Assembly: GCA_012656075.1 (NCBI GenBank) | Contig: JAAKBF010000258.1 | Span: 1-64,000 of the forward strand | Source: Phytophthora hibernalis | Taxonomy: Eukaryota; Oomycota; Peronosporomycetes; Peronosporales; Peronosporaceae | Direction of reading: 5' to 3' | DNA length: 64,000 nucleotides | Shown here: piece after piece, positions 1 to 12,063 of the stretch | How the letters are laid out: each line of letters opens with the position of its first letter | How positions within the stretch are numbered: position 1 is the first letter of the stretch | The notes under the pieces: model-generated | Seen by the model: the letters and a program-made list of their open reading frames with translations, nothing else | The model's database searches: none | What the model was told of the DNA's origin: nothing | Program-made: the position numbers and the translations under genes

Positions 1-1945
1 TTAGGTTGCGATATCTTCTGAAGTCTATACACGTTTAAGAAAGAAGAGATCTTGGACTGGTTCTCATGCATATTCGCGATAATCGAAGAACCCGTACAAT
101 ATATTTGCCTCAGTCTATAGCACCGTAGTATCTCTGGTCTAAGTGGCGACGGATGATAGAGGCGAAGCAATGTATCTTCGAGCTGATGTTCTCAACTGCA
201 GAAAGTCACGCCACACACACAGCATACGACTCCGTGTTGTACGCCTGTCGCTGCCGCTCTTAGTGGCGGTGAACAGACACAACACACCCACTGCTGATAG
301 CCATCTCCGTAGATCACTCGCGACATCTCGCACCGCCTAAAGAGAGAAACGGCTCCTTCTCAGTACACGCCTCGCATCTTCGTCTTGTCGGACGACATGC
401 TGGTCGCGGACCAGCCACCCGTCATGCAGATGGTCACAATGGTGCCCGCTTGCACTTTGCGGCCCCGTAGTTGTGACATTGTGCTTTTGGCGAAGGTACT
501 CTCATAGATGTGGTGGCTGGTAGATGCACTAAAGTAGAAGGCACCAAACCATTGTGTGACTCTAACATTGGTCATTGCCAACAGCATCCTGAAGTAGAAC
601 CCAAAAGCAATGGACGTTGATTCAAACACGAGCAACAAACGCGTACTCGCTATCGTTCTACTCTGGGTTGAGACTTTCCGAGTCGTCACCGTTACTACAC
701 GTCATTGCATTGGCAGGACTTCCACAGGAAGAAGAAACTACGGTGACTCCGGGTTGGCAAGGGCTTACACATCAAGGACTCGGTTTGACGGAGGTGACGC
801 GAGTCTAAGCTCTATATACCAGCGTGTGCAGCGCGTGTCCGCCTAGCCTATAGGTTTTATTATCAGCGGCTACCTTCTAACGTACATACATTTTCTTCTT
901 GGCTTACAGTCTCGGCAGCAGCGCTCAGATTTTTACCGCCAGGGTATCTTCATGCAACATATATTGATTGTACAGAAGCAACAGCAGGATGCAGCAGGAT
1001 GAAGCAGGCGTTCCGCTTCCCAGGCATCAATTTCTGCAGTCGTAGCAGCACGAACCAATTTCGCCCGCAAGGCCGACTTCAGCGAAAGGCAGTGCCTATG
1101 TAGCGGTAGTTTCTGAGTAGCAGTGGCTTCAGCGCTCTGGGAAACTACCGGTTCCTTTTGTCCTATCTGGATCAGTCCTAGTCGGATATATACGTATTAC
1201 ACCGACATCATAACTGCAGTTTTTGGTAGGAAGAAGGAATTGCGAGCACGGTACGTCGTGATGCCGTTTTTAAGTCCTCGCTTCTGTCTTTTCGAGACGG
1301 AGACCACACACAACTATTACAAATGTCCGACCCCCTCTTTTCTCGACGACGTGAACTTCGAGCTGCAATGCGTAGACAGTGGGATGAGGACAGATGGACA
1401 CAACGAGTTAGATATATGTTCTACGAAGATTCAGGAATACCCGTCTCAGGAGAAGTAACTGACAGTTACAGAAGCAACTGGCCGCGTGTGCGCTCACAGG
1501 TCAGTGTGGTGGAGCGGGCTCTCAGAGTTGCGTTCTGGAGGGCTCGATCTACGAACAAAGCTCACTTCACACACTGTACGTCGTGTGCGGTGCGCTGAAT
1601 TCCCGGGGTCTTGACTCACGTGATTTCGTTGGACAGGGTGTTCATGAGTTCGATGCTAGAGTCATCTGCGGTGTGACGTCTGCGTGAAAACCTTCACGCG
1701 AACGTCGAGTCTTGAAAGTCGTAGCGTCCGGAGTCGTTACTACAACATTATTACAACACGACGACATCGGGATGAGAGCAACATATTCGCTTTTTGTGTT
1801 GCTGGGTATTTTATACGACTTTACTTACGACTTTACTTACCAAAAATTCTCAGTCGAACTCGAATATTTGCGAGATCTTAACAATCGATTAAGTACGACC
1901 CCCACCTCCCATTTTGGTTTCTGGACCGGGAGAGAAGTAGCAAGG
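1..1945. other. Left edge, no recognisable gene
   Basis: Only short overlapping reading frames are present on both strands, none longer than about 130 codons. None shows a protein domain, signal peptide or credible splice structure that I recognise. The minus-strand frame at 360-689 and the plus-strand frames at 1123-1598 are the longest, but their compositions look random. The stretch may hold the outer non-coding part of the MULE element that starts near 1.95 kb, but I could not find its terminal inverted repeat by eye. Confidence 0.5.
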
Positions 1946-2110
1946 ATGCCGAAGAAAGGGGCGAACGCCGGCCGTACGTCCACAAAGCCCAGATCGAGAC
2001 CCAAGGGGGACAAGATGCCGAGTTCGGCGAAGAAGGTGAGTGCTAGATGTACACCATTGAAGTCCGGAACGGGAGCGAAGAAGGCGCGTTGAGCACGCCG
2101 ACGAAGTCCG

Positions 2111-2294
2111 GCGAGGAGGCGAGGGGACAACTGAAATGGTGCGCAAGGAGGCGAAAGGGACGAAGGAGAAGGGGACGACGGAAATGGCGCGCGAGGAAGC
2201 GAATGGGGCGAAGGAGAAGGAGACGACGGAAATGGCGCGCAATAAGGCGAAGGGGGCGGAGGAGATGCCGAGCACGCCGGAAATGGTGCGCGTG
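2111..2294 (+). repeat. 48-bp in-frame tandem repeat (Lys/Glu/Thr-rich)
   Basis: Units starting near 2151, 2199 and 2247 are 48 bp apart, and a partial unit precedes them from about 2111. Each carries a GAAGGAGAAGG-type core followed by GACGACGGAAATGG. Because 48 is a multiple of three, the repeat encodes a 16-residue charged motif containing KEK..TTEMAR. It lies in the predicted N-terminal part of the MULE protein, near a stretch rich in Lys and Arg, and probably forms a disordered DNA-binding or nuclear-localisation tail. Confidence 0.7.
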
Positions 2295-3000
2295 AGCACG
2301 CCGCGGGCGGAAATCAAAGGTAACCAAGTTTGATGGAAGGTCTGATGCGGCTGGTATCGAAAGCCGGGGCCATGAAGCTGTGGAACGCATTGGCTCGCAT
2401 AAGTTGCTTGCTTTTATGTATTGGATGATAACGTACTTATGTTCCCTATGTAATTTGTTTATGTTGTTTGCTTATCTACCAAAGTACTGAATGATGTCGG
2501 TGATGTTGATGCGGCGTATGCTGCCGACGAAGACGAGACATATGAACATGTTGCTGCTGACACCACCGTCCATGCTGATGAGAGTACCGTTTCCCGTAAG
2601 CGTCAATGCTGTAATTGTGTTTCTTCTACTATGTTGTTTTTAGTATGTTGTTTGTTTATGTTGTTTGTTTGTGTTGTTGGTTATGTTGTTATCGCATTAG
2701 TGGGTTGATTACTGTAGCACAAGGGTCAGGGCCAAAACCGAACGAAGGATCTGCGTGCTTAAAACCGTCACAAAAGAAGAGGGCGAAAGCGTTGCTCGAC
2801 GAACCAGATAGTGATGAAAGCCGAGCGACGAAGGTGCGACACAAAGGCAACACCCTCCCCTGGTCACTTTGCCACGACGACGACGTTGCGTGAACCCATC
2901 CGGAGGCCAATACGTCGAACCAAAACTTATGAGGCGCGTGAGAAAATGAAGAAAGCCCATACGCCGGTCACGAACAATGTACCGGAGCTACCTAAAAAAT

Positions 3001-5448
3001 GATTGACAGTTGGGACGAATTTGAGGCAACACTGGAGAGCTACGTGGTCAAGTACTACCTGTGCTTTCGTGTTCGAAGCTCTGAAACACGAACCAAGGCC
3101 AACAGGTTTGTATCTATAATGTTGATTTGATTCTTGTGTAGCTAAGTATGTGTGTTGACTTAGTCGGGCTGGAGCAAAACAGCTTCCATCCAAAATGACG
3201 TACAAATTCAAGCAAATGTGGATCTTCTCAAGCACCGCGTGGTGAAGGCCTACGCGATCATGATTCGAGGTATACCGGATGTGAAGCAGGATTTCTTGTG
3301 CGTTCGGAGAAGGTTGTCGAGGGCGGACATGCCAAGTGGAAGGCTTGTGTTGTTCCTACATTTACAGTATTATTTTGGCCATCTACTTGATATTAATGTT
3401 GCTATGGATGTACAGATATCGTTGCAAACCACAAAACCAACAAGATCATCTTTGACTCGTACAGCGGGGCAAGGTCGATGCCTCTTGCACCCCAGGTACG
3501 ACAGGAACTTGGTCTGCTGACCGAGATGAAGACGCGCACTGCCGACATCAACCGATAAGCTTGGTGGGTGCTTCTGGTGATTTTGACTCTCCATTTTAGT
3601 GCTCGTATTGATTACCAGTAATCGCAAACTTTAATATTTCAATTAACATTGTTACTTTGTACCGGTATGGAAACAGATATGATTATAACGCTGCAGCAAA
3701 CAAGAAACATTCTACAACGAGTGTTGGGCACGACGACCATTGAACGATCCAAAGCTATCCTGAATACTTTCGCTGGAGCGAATAGAGAGAACGACGTCCT
3801 GCTGGTTCAGGATCAGATGGATATCACTTGCATCATTGCGATGCAGACATCGATCCAAAAGCGTTGCTTTGAGGAGTGGGGGATAGCTTGGTGATCGATT
3901 GGACCCACGGCACCAATAATTTGGGGTATCACCTAGGTAATGGCAATATGTGTGAGCTGATATTTTTGCGTATGAATGGGAGGCATGCTAACCGGGGTTA
4001 AATGCTGCTGTGTTATATAGGTAGTCTTGTTGTTACCTCTGCTACGGGGAGAGGAATACCCGTGATTGATTTCCTGGTACTTGACCAAAAGGCAGCTACG
4101 ATGGAGCAAATTGTGGAGTTTTTCAAGCGTAAAAATCCATCTTGGAACGACGTCCAGACCATCGTTATCGACAAAGACTTCGTGGAATGGCGAGTCCTTG
4201 AAAGGGCTTTTCCTGCTGCCACGGTTCTTCTCTGTCAATTTCACGCGCTAACCTATTGGCGAAAGGTATGCCGAAGAACCAAATTTGACCTAACGATGGT
4301 TCAGAGAGACGCAATGGAGACAGCTTTCGCGAAGCTCATCTACTGGTACGAATGTACCGTGTTGTTTGATGCTGTTTATCTAGCTCACGTATGTATTGTT
4401 TTCAATGTTGCCGGTTATTATGTTGCATGTTGCGTTGATGTACTTCAGCAACACGCAGGGAAAATTTGAAACCGAGCAGGCCATTTTTACTCGAACCTGT
4501 GCGAAACAGTACCCCGAACTTCTAAAATACTTTCAGAAAAACATGTGGGCAAATCACGTGTGCGGTACATTTTTCTCTGCTGGAAACACCACGACCAATC
4601 GGATCGAATCGAATTGGAACCTAGACAAGCTTCTTCTAGGCAAGAGGCCACGGATCGACTCGACAATTAGTGGATTACTAACCCACCAGGCAACAATCAT
4701 TCGACAGCAGATCACTGCTATTCAGAAGCATTTGACTACATCCCGGCAACCTGAATGTGTTCCAGACTTTCTAGCACTCGTAGCGAAACACCTGAGCGAC
4801 GACACGCTAGCAAAGTTCGCTGCCAATGGACTATTTCATGGTCTCTGCTGAGAACACGGTGTGCGCTGAAAGAGGGTCCGAAGTAGATGACTGGGAAGTA
4901 AGCGTTCGGAGGCATGTGTATCGATGCAACAACTTCAGTGGTCATGCGCTTGTCTATTCTACAGCACATACAATCTACCTTGCCAGCACCTGATGTACAT
5001 TGCAGATCGTGTTCACCGATTCGAGAGCATGCCGACGTCAAGCGTTCCTCCATGCTGGGATATGGATGTAATGACAAAGCTGGATGAGAAGTTTAAAGGC
5101 GGGGTAGGATCGCTTCAGGCTGTGCAAAACAAGCTCAAAAAAACCGGAGAGTCGTTCCCGCACGACGGTTTGACGCAGTTTGCAGACGACTACGTAGAAG
5201 GAGGGGCGACACAAGACGTTGAAACAACACAAGAACCAACGACTCCTTTCCAAGAAACACAACCAGCAACACAAGACGCGACATTAGATGCAACGCAGTC
5301 ACATATCACGAAAAGCACAAAGGAAAACACTCGCCAGACAAGCCGCCGAGTGATCTACGTGCAAATGCGACGTCCCGAGCGTGCCAGTGTTGTAGTTCTA
5401 TCGTCGAAGAGAAATATTGTTTCGCAAAAGCTGCGTGTGAGCCAGTAA
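3001..5448 (+). pseudogene. MULE transposase (FAR1-like, MULE core, SWIM zinc finger), interrupted
   Basis: This would catalyse cut-and-paste transposition in the nucleus. A FAR1-like N-terminus is visible near 3001 (IDSWDEFEATLESYVVKYY). The MULE core follows with VIDWTHGTNNLGYHLG near 3893 and, from 4017, SLVVTSATGRGIPVIDFLVL and the CQFH-type motif near 4230. A 103-bp GT-AG intron at 4346-4448 joins two parts of the core in frame. At about 4945-5000 the SWIM finger reads CACLFYSTYNLPCQH, giving the C-x-C...C-x-H ligand set. Frame changes near 3560-3890 and 4850-4930 break the reading frame. Family membership is clear from the motif order, while individual exon limits are estimates. Confidence 0.75.
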
Positions 5449-7521
5449 TGGAGCATCTCGCTGGGTTGTCCAGTCCTGCTTTTTACACGGCGTTGAATTC
5501 GTGGAGAGACATCATTGACAAGAGTATGCGAGAATTTGGTGTCTGCACGACAGAACCAATGATGGACGCTGATGCAAATGCAGAGTTGGATGAGTCGGAT
5601 GGATCGGGGGACCTTGCCGACGAACAAGAAAGTGATACATCTTCCGAAATTACTCCTACAGACCTCATTGATACAATGAACATGATTCAGGAGCTAGAGA
5701 GGCAGGAAAACGGGATATTTACAACTTGTACAAACGCTCAACTTCCGGACTCAGAGCGCGAAGCCATGCTAGAGAAGAAGGTCCCCAATGCTGGTCATGC
5801 AACCCGACAAACAACTGAATCAACTTGTAGCCCCAGTAATCAGACTACCGCTGCTACTCCTTCAGTCCAAACATTGACCCAGACTTGGGGGCAGAAGACA
5901 GATCCGTATCCAACAAAGGCGGCGCTACCTAAACCCAAGAACCTACTGACCAAAGTGGCTGTGAAGGTGAAGGGGGAATATCCAACAAAAGCAGCCGTAC
6001 TAAAATACGGTCAAGTAGAAGTACTTAAGTTTCCCTAAGCGAAGCCCCGGCACAATCTACGAAAAAGGCAAAACAATCTCGGCTGAAGACGGTCTCAAAC
6101 TCGCAAAAACTAGCAGTCATTACGCTTCCGGAGAAACGTGTGCTGCCCCTGTCTCGAGTGCTGGAGTGGGTCGCAAATACCAATGACAGGTACCACGTCA
6201 GTGAACTTCTACAGAACTACCCAGTTGTCATGGAGGATAACTTTATGCGCGCTGCAAACGTACATACATGTGCAACGACGACTATGACTACAATTACGTC
6301 ATTCCCAAGCGTTTGGTGACCAAATTGGACGCGGTAGTAAAAGCAGAGAAGACGGCGAGAAAGAGCTCAAAGTACTTCGACAATGTCGCTGAATAGGACC
6401 ATCCTGATGATACAACAAAAAAGATCATCGCTTTTTTTCCGGGTGGGACGCAAAAGTTCACCAGGTCTGTTATCTGTGTTGAGCTGTGTTGCTGGAAATG
6501 TTGCTTTCAGTCTGCAATGAGTTGTTGGCAGTGTTGCTGTCATTATCTTGAGGGTTGTGGTACTATAGTTCACTAACGGTTTACGTGGTCTGCTTTTATT
6601 TAGTGGCGCTGTCTATCAAATGAAGGCATTCTACGACATCCGAAGAAAGTGTGAGGACTGGTTGGCAGACATGCATTGGGTTCTCTCGACAAAATGGGAC
6701 GACATGGTGGCAACTCCAGAGCTTTTGATGAAGAAACCGATTATGAAGAGTTGACGCCTAGCACAGCCGGTGAGAAACACACAGCGCTGGCGGTTGAAGT
6801 GGCTAAATTCCTTGGAGATGCATGTCTCGGCTCCACGTTTCGGCTATCGGGTGGAATCGGCACCGTAAAGGTGGATCATTTGATCGGCATGTTGGCAAAA
6901 AAAATGCTACGTGACATGATCATTGACTTCAGCCTGCGTTTCATATGTGACGCATTGGGAGACTGCTATGCCATGGATTCGTTCGCTCAAGCGATGGGGC
7001 ACGGGAAACCAACGAAGGAAAGGATTTCAAGGTTCCACTACATGTTTCTACCCGTTCATCTGAGTGTTTTCCATTGGGGAATCATCGTTGTCCACCTGAA
7101 GTATCAGATCGAAAGTCCCTGCATCATTACCTACTACTACGAGCCGCTTTGCAGCCATGCATATCGAGCTACCATGGAAGATATATATGAAGAGACTGTG
7201 GCTAGATTTTTGAGAGAGTGGCATAACGCGACAATGCCAACGATGGAGTTCCCGGTCGAAGGACGTGGAGTGTGGATAGAGGGTCCAAAACAGCCTGATG
7301 GGACGTCGTGTGGTGTGCTGTGTGTTTCTCAAGCTTACGCCATGCTGAAAGACAGTTTTCGTTTGACCCAGGTCTGTATTTCGCCTGATGATATTGCTGT
7401 CATGCGCCTACGGATGATGTGGATGATACTCACTCAGCCAGACGTGACGACCAGACCCAAAAAGATAGCGCGAGCAGTAGCGGCTACTGACGTCGACTTA
7501 CTTGCAACAGTTATCAAATAA
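5448..7521 (+). pseudogene. C-terminal C48/Ulp1 (SUMO protease-like) part of the MULE protein
   Basis: The linker continues from the SWIM region through 5448-6038 in one open frame that is acidic and rich in Ser/Thr. After a decayed stretch with stops (about 6039-6640) it resumes at 6676-7521. The last block resembles C48 cysteine peptidases. It shows a likely catalytic His in SVFHWGIIVVH (about residue 135), an acidic position after it (YYYEPL) and the Gln...Cys pair in QPDGTSCGVLC (about residue 213). Known C48 enzymes cleave SUMO-like modifiers, and copies captured by MULEs are known in plants and occur in oomycetes. Whether this copy was active cannot be told, since the upstream part is broken. 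The Ulp1 block itself is intact over 281 codons. Confidence 0.7.
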
Positions 7522-7600
7522 ACGACGCTGATCGGATAGGTTGTATTAGCCTGACAGCAATTAGCCTACCTAGTTACACTCGGCGTGTTTATGTACTCTG

Positions 7601-7963
7601 TTATTGCTTCGCTAGCAAAATGTTGCAGCATTCTTCGAGCACCACTCTGTACGACATCACATAGCCTGCGTCGTGTGCGGGCGTTCTAGCTGCGACAGCC
7701 AGTCGCATCGTGCCTTCTTTTTCCTCGGCAAACATCGTTACAAGTTCCTCATGCGCATCGATCGCCTTTTGTAAATGCTCGACCATTCTCAGTGATTTCT
7801 CTTCCATGCGCTCGATATGGTGCAGTCTCGAACGTAGTAGCTTCTTGCACAGACGCGTTTTGTGAGCTCGTGAATAGTGGCAACTGCTAGGAGGCGGAGG
7901 CGGCGCCGAAGACGTCAGGAGCGCGGTATTTGCGGCGGCGGAAGCGCCGCTATCTTGGTTCAT
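7601..7963 (-). CDS. Small coiled-coil protein of unknown function
   Basis: An intact 120-codon frame starts with ATG at 7963 and ends with TAA at 7601. The first 30 residues are Ala/Ser/Pro-rich (including PPPPPSS). Residues about 35-95 are rich in Arg, Glu, Lys and Leu with heptad-like spacing (HIERMEEKSLRMVEHLQKAI), which suggests an amphipathic helix or coiled coil. It converges on the Ulp1 end of the MULE, 80 bp away, so it could be an accessory gene of that element or a short host gene. I do not recognise the family. The lack of stops and balanced codon use are the only support for expression. Confidence 0.4.
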   Translation of the reverse strand: MNQDSGASAAANTALLTSSAPPPPPSSCHYSRAHKTRLCKKLLRSRLHHIERMEEKSLRMVEHLQKAIDAHEELVTMFAEEKEGTMRLAVAARTPAHDAGYVMSYRVVLEECCNILLAKQ

Positions 7964-7969
7964 GTGCCG

Positions 7970-9230
7970 TCGTCTTTCGCTGTGAACTCTTTAAGATTTC
8001 ATTTCGGGTGGTCTGTCTACTGTGAATTTCTGCAAACAACCTCCGTAACTTTCACGATAGTAGTAATTTATCGGAAATAAATTACGCTTCGCGCCCATCT
8101 CCTTCTTCTATGTTGATGTCGTGTGGTGTCTGCAGGGGCGCCGAAGCCTCTAGTGTTGCAGCAAGGCCTGTTGTGGGGTTGTAAATATGTTGTAGGAACG
8201 CCATTCCGTAGCGTCTCTCCGATAGACGTGACTTCTTCTCCGTAGAGGGTTGCTTTGCTTTGCTTTGGCTGCCGGGGTCGACGCGCTGCTATTCCTTGGT
8301 CGTATTGGTCGACGAGCCGCTATTCCTGCCCTTGCGGGAATTTGTTGCTATACCTGCCCTCGCGGGACTTGAGTTTAACGTTCCTTCCTGTCAGACACGG
8401 GTAGGGGCTAAGACCACTGCGAGTCTCCCTCGATCTACTGAAGAACGTATAGAACTTCACAGGCGACGGAAATACTTAGTGTCCAAAGAATGTTGATTTG
8501 CCTTGAGATCTTGGTTGCTAATTCGTGACTGACGTAGAATCTCCCTACACTCCGTGCTGACTACACCCACTTTGTGCGATCTTCGACTCACCTTTTGTCC
8601 ACACATCATCGGATGACCGGCTGCCTTCCTTGCGTGCTTGTCCAACGCCACTACATTGTTTACGCTCCTCGTGATGCGTTCGTTGAAGTTCGACGTTAAG
8701 TACGAACGTCGGTCGATCGTCGACCATCACTCTTCAGCAGTATCTTGGTACCCCGGACAAGTACGACGCCACTCATGGATACACTTTGTCGTGTGCCCTG
8801 AAGGTCTTCCGACGGTGACTTATTCTCGACGTCGCATTCTATCCATTCCAAGGCACTACACCACAGCAGCACCAACCGCATGAAGCGTACTCTCCAGGTA
8901 AGCTTCGTCGCTGATGTCCGCTTCTCAATCCATCGTCGCCTCCTTCCTTTCTAACACCGCATGCACTACTAACGCTAGGGTGCCTGTTCGTTCTTAATCC
9001 TCGTTCAGACAGTCCTTCGCCCATCCGCACCTCCATGTCCTCCTCTGAGGCTCCTTCGTCGCCCTCTTCATGTTCGGCACCGACTTCCACCTCGCCACCA
9101 ACCTCGTCGTCCGCGGCGACATCGCCTCACACTTCGTCTGCTAGTGCCGTAGCTGCTGTAACATCAACCCCAGAGACTTCGCAGGGGTTGACGTCGTACT
9201 GTCGGGAGTGCGCTGCAGGTCGATGACCGC
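7970..9230. other. Non-coding or decayed stretch
   Basis: No confident gene. At about 8276-8370 there is a short imperfect duplication built on GTCGACG..GCTATTCCT and CCTGCCCT.GCGGGA, of the kind seen in transposon non-coding ends. A Ser/Thr/Pro-rich open stretch at 9035-9226 (many Ser-Ser-Pro and Thr-Ser runs) may be the N-terminus of the remnant to its right, but low complexity makes this weak. Confidence 0.4.
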
Positions 9231-10790
9231 TTGCCCGCTTCAGCTCTGCCTGTTGTGCCTCGTGTATTTTCTGCTGTGAATGCACCCCTCGACCCCGTTA
9301 TGCGGAGCAGTATGCTGCAGCAGTTGGCCGGCGAGAATTACTCACTCGTTGTTGCCAATTCCGACATGGAGGGTCGAGTGACCGGTCTACTGAATCATGC
9401 AGCCGGACTACATGCGGAGCTTGACCACTCCGATTCTATCACGTCAGCCTGGAAAAAGGTTTGGCCTGAAATCGAATGTTTGAGCTGCTGGGAGCACTTA
9501 TTGCGGTCCACAAACAAGTCAACGCAAACCCAACGCCTCCATGACAGGAATTACTTGAAAACAGTCATATCCCACCTTAGAATGCTCCACTTGTGTCGAT
9601 CGCTCAAACAATTCCGATGGCTCTCAAGAGAGATGTCCGAGCTTGGAAACTTGCACGTGAAGAGACATATGCAGAGTGGTTTGAAGAAATTTATCTGTCA
9701 TCTCGCTGGGAGAGGTGGTTCGTCAATGGCTCTTCGATTCCCGGCTTCCTTTCAACCCAGCAGCCTATCGAAGCTCACTACCGCATGATTAAGGTAATCG
9801 TGTCAGACTTCAAGAAGGCTCCGACCGAAACTGTGTTGAACAGTGTTCTCCCCGGACTGTTACTGTACGATGCCGATGTCAACACGCATACGGTGCATTC
9901 GATTTACTGTGAAGGTTTGTATCTGTTCATTCTGACATTCTGTTTCTGCGAGGTTAAATGACCCCTTTCCATTCTCGCACAGGACCTCTTCCTACGGAGA
10001 GCGTTGTCAAGGCCTCTGCTTACTTGCTCAATGAGAACAATAATCAGCAAATTTCCCTCGAGGTGAGCGATTTATCCCAGAGAGGATGATTTTCAACAGC
10101 ACGAAGGCGACGGTCAGGCCAGGAAGTTTTGCCGGCTCGCCCGTAACAACAGAGCGGATTCAAAGGTAAGCCTGACAAACCTCACTCACGTCGCAAACCA
10201 ACTAACAGACACATCGCTTCGCTAACAGGTAGATTTGGAAGGCGAAATACAATCAATACGGCACAATTCAACTTTGTGTCGCTGCAAAATGTACAAGTCA
10301 CTCGAGCCAAGGCAGTCGACCTCCCCGTTTTCAAGATAACACCAACAAAGCAACTAGTTGATGTAAGTGCTTTGATGTTTTATGGTGAGTTACGCAAAAA
10401 AGAGTCTGGATGGGGTTATTGTAGGTGGTGCTCGTGAGAAATGCGCTTCGGTGCACATGCAAATGATATATGCGCTCTGGTTGGGTGTGTGCACAAGTTA
10501 TCGCATCGCTGCACCTTCTCGAGAAGCTACATATATCGACAGCGATGCAACGCATTCCAATGCGAGGTCCACCAGGCAGACCTTGACGAATCGGTGGCGC
10601 TCTCACTTTTGAGGATCCTTCGTCTGTAGACTGTTTCAGAACCAACAGGCTCATTGCTTTGTTTGCAGAGCAACCGGGGCGCCGCTTCGCTGGCCATATG
10701 TTGAAATGTTCGATATGGCAGATGATGCAGCTCGATTTTGAGTGCACAGGGTGGGACAAGTGGCAGCTGTCGATTGTCTGACAACGACGG
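9231..10790 (+). pseudogene. Degraded MULE-like transposase remnant
   Basis: Several short frames read in series. An N-terminal part (9231-9480) is followed by 9593-9900 with WFEEIYLSSRWERWFVNGS and then GFLSTQQPIEAHYRMIK. That arrangement recalls the C-terminal half of oomycete MULE transposases, where a Gly-Phe-Leu-x-Thr-Gln-Gln-Pro motif precedes a helical segment. A further block, LPTESVVKASAYLLNENN near 9990-10040, and a terminal block near 10670-10780 (QPGRRFAGHMLKCSIWQMMQ) fit the same protein. Many frameshifts separate the blocks. The family call comes from recall of related oomycete sequences and is tentative; a decayed unknown transposase is the alternative. Confidence 0.45.
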
Positions 10791-10799
10791 TGTTTTCGA

Positions 10800-11280
10800 A
10801 TGGAGTGTGTCGTACCTGCACGGTGATCTCCTATATTACCAAGTCGAAGAGCTTGTCCAACGCCTCGTCCGGGCCCGAAACATCGTGACTCGCTAACCCT
10901 GAAGATGCCTCATGATATTTTCAGTGTCTTTGAAGATGGCACAAAATCATTTCATATTTGCTTCAGTTTCCTTCATAATAACAGATTTTTAGCACTGAAT
11001 ATCTGGTGCTATGATCCGCACAACCGGGATTCAGTGACCAGCAACAGGTATTCAGTGTTTTCGGCAGTAACAGGAATTCAGTATTTCCGCGACAGATATT
11101 AAGCTTTTTCAATTATGACGACTGCAGAATTGCGAATGCAGACGTAGCTTGGAAGTCGAGATGAGATGTAGGAAAGAAATCCGATAGTGAGATTGATTTA
11201 GTTAGAAGTCCACGCCCTGATTGATCTCTCTCTAACTGGCGCTACTCCTAATGCCCCTTCACTTACCATACAATGAAGAT
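10800..11280. other. Spacer before the Gypsy element
   Basis: No gene seen. At about 11020-11100 a short unit resembling CAACAGGTATTCAGTGTTTT is repeated imperfectly three times (…CCGGGATTCAGTGACC, CAGGTATTCAGTGTTT, CAGGAATTCAGTATTT), a local degenerate tandem repeat. Confidence 0.4.
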
Positions 11281-11790
11281 GTGATAACAGCGGGAACGGT
11301 CCGATGGACGGAACGCCAACATTTCACTTGAGATTTGTATGGTGCCATGCAACGGGAACCTACTAGAAGAGTGACAGGGTCACCTTCTAAGATGGATACA
11401 CATCGACATCGACTCCACGTCACTTATGGTCTTGAACACACCATGGCTACGTCACCGACGTGCCTTAGCCAACAGTTCATATTACATTTAGAACAAACTA
11501 TAGGTTACTTAGAAATTGTATTTCAGGCCAATTTAAGGTACACCTATAAATACACTCAGTCTTTAAACTATTCTAGCCACTCAGCTCCCACAGACCAGGA
11601 GCTCGTGAACTGCCGTTCACTAAGCGTTCGTATACTCTTGAAGCTACGCTTCCTCAAGCAAGGTGCTTGTGTGACCCCGTCACACTTGCTAGCATTTGTA
11701 GTTAACCTTACACCTACGCGGGTAGATTGAACTACCTGGTACTCTGTGGTCTTAAGAAGTGAGCCAACATGGATTGCACTCAGTTTCCTC
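11281..11790 (+). repeat. Candidate 5' LTR of the Gypsy element
   Basis: The stretch starts at a TGTGATAACAGCGGG sequence and contains a TATA-like box, TATAAATA, at 11545-11552. That box is followed within about 100 bp by sequence suited to a transcription start. It precedes the gag remnant by about 270 bp. No second copy was found downstream, so the LTR assignment rests on position and the TATA box only. Confidence 0.3.
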
Positions 11791-12063
11791 ACTTGACCGA
11801 CTCACGGTCCGGTAGATGGTAGGCATCTTTGGAAGTGATGCCTTGCAGAGCTTGGTAATGTCAACACATGCCGAGTAGGTCGAACGCGTGAGTGCGTTCG
11901 ACGCTTATGAGCAAGGCCTCATCGCCCATGCGCATGGCAACCTGTAGGGGCGGCCTTCGGGGTCATGATCGATGCAGCCCAAGCCGTTGCGGCTGAAGGT
12001 TCAGTCATTTGACGAAAGGAAGGAGAAAATATTAACTTCTGGACTCGAGACGTCGAGCTTGCG

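Larger units (their letters stand above)
1946..7521 (+). mobile_element. Decayed MULE (Mutator-like) DNA transposon with fused Ulp1 protease
   Basis: Plus-strand fragments follow the order expected for one long MULE polypeptide. They are a basic repetitive N-terminus (1946-2334), a FAR1-like DNA-binding segment (about 3001-3560), the MULE transposase core (about 3880-4850), a SWIM zinc finger (about 4924-5010), a Ser/Thr/Gln-rich linker (5050-6040) and a C48/Ulp1 peptidase domain (6676-7521). Short intron-like gaps separate several blocks, for example 4346-4448 with GT and AG ends. Frameshifts and stops occur at several points, so the copy is probably not autonomous. Terminal inverted repeats and the target duplication were not identified, so the outer limits are approximate. 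Confidence 0.75.

Noticed and set aside
1..20. TTAGG at the window start as a telomere
   Set aside because: A single TTAGG occurs without any tandem repetition, so there is no telomeric array.
1837..2390. Arg-rich minus-strand frames of 97-142 codons
   Set aside because: They arise from the GA-rich tandem repeat read on the opposite strand and show only low-complexity Arg/Leu/Ser content.
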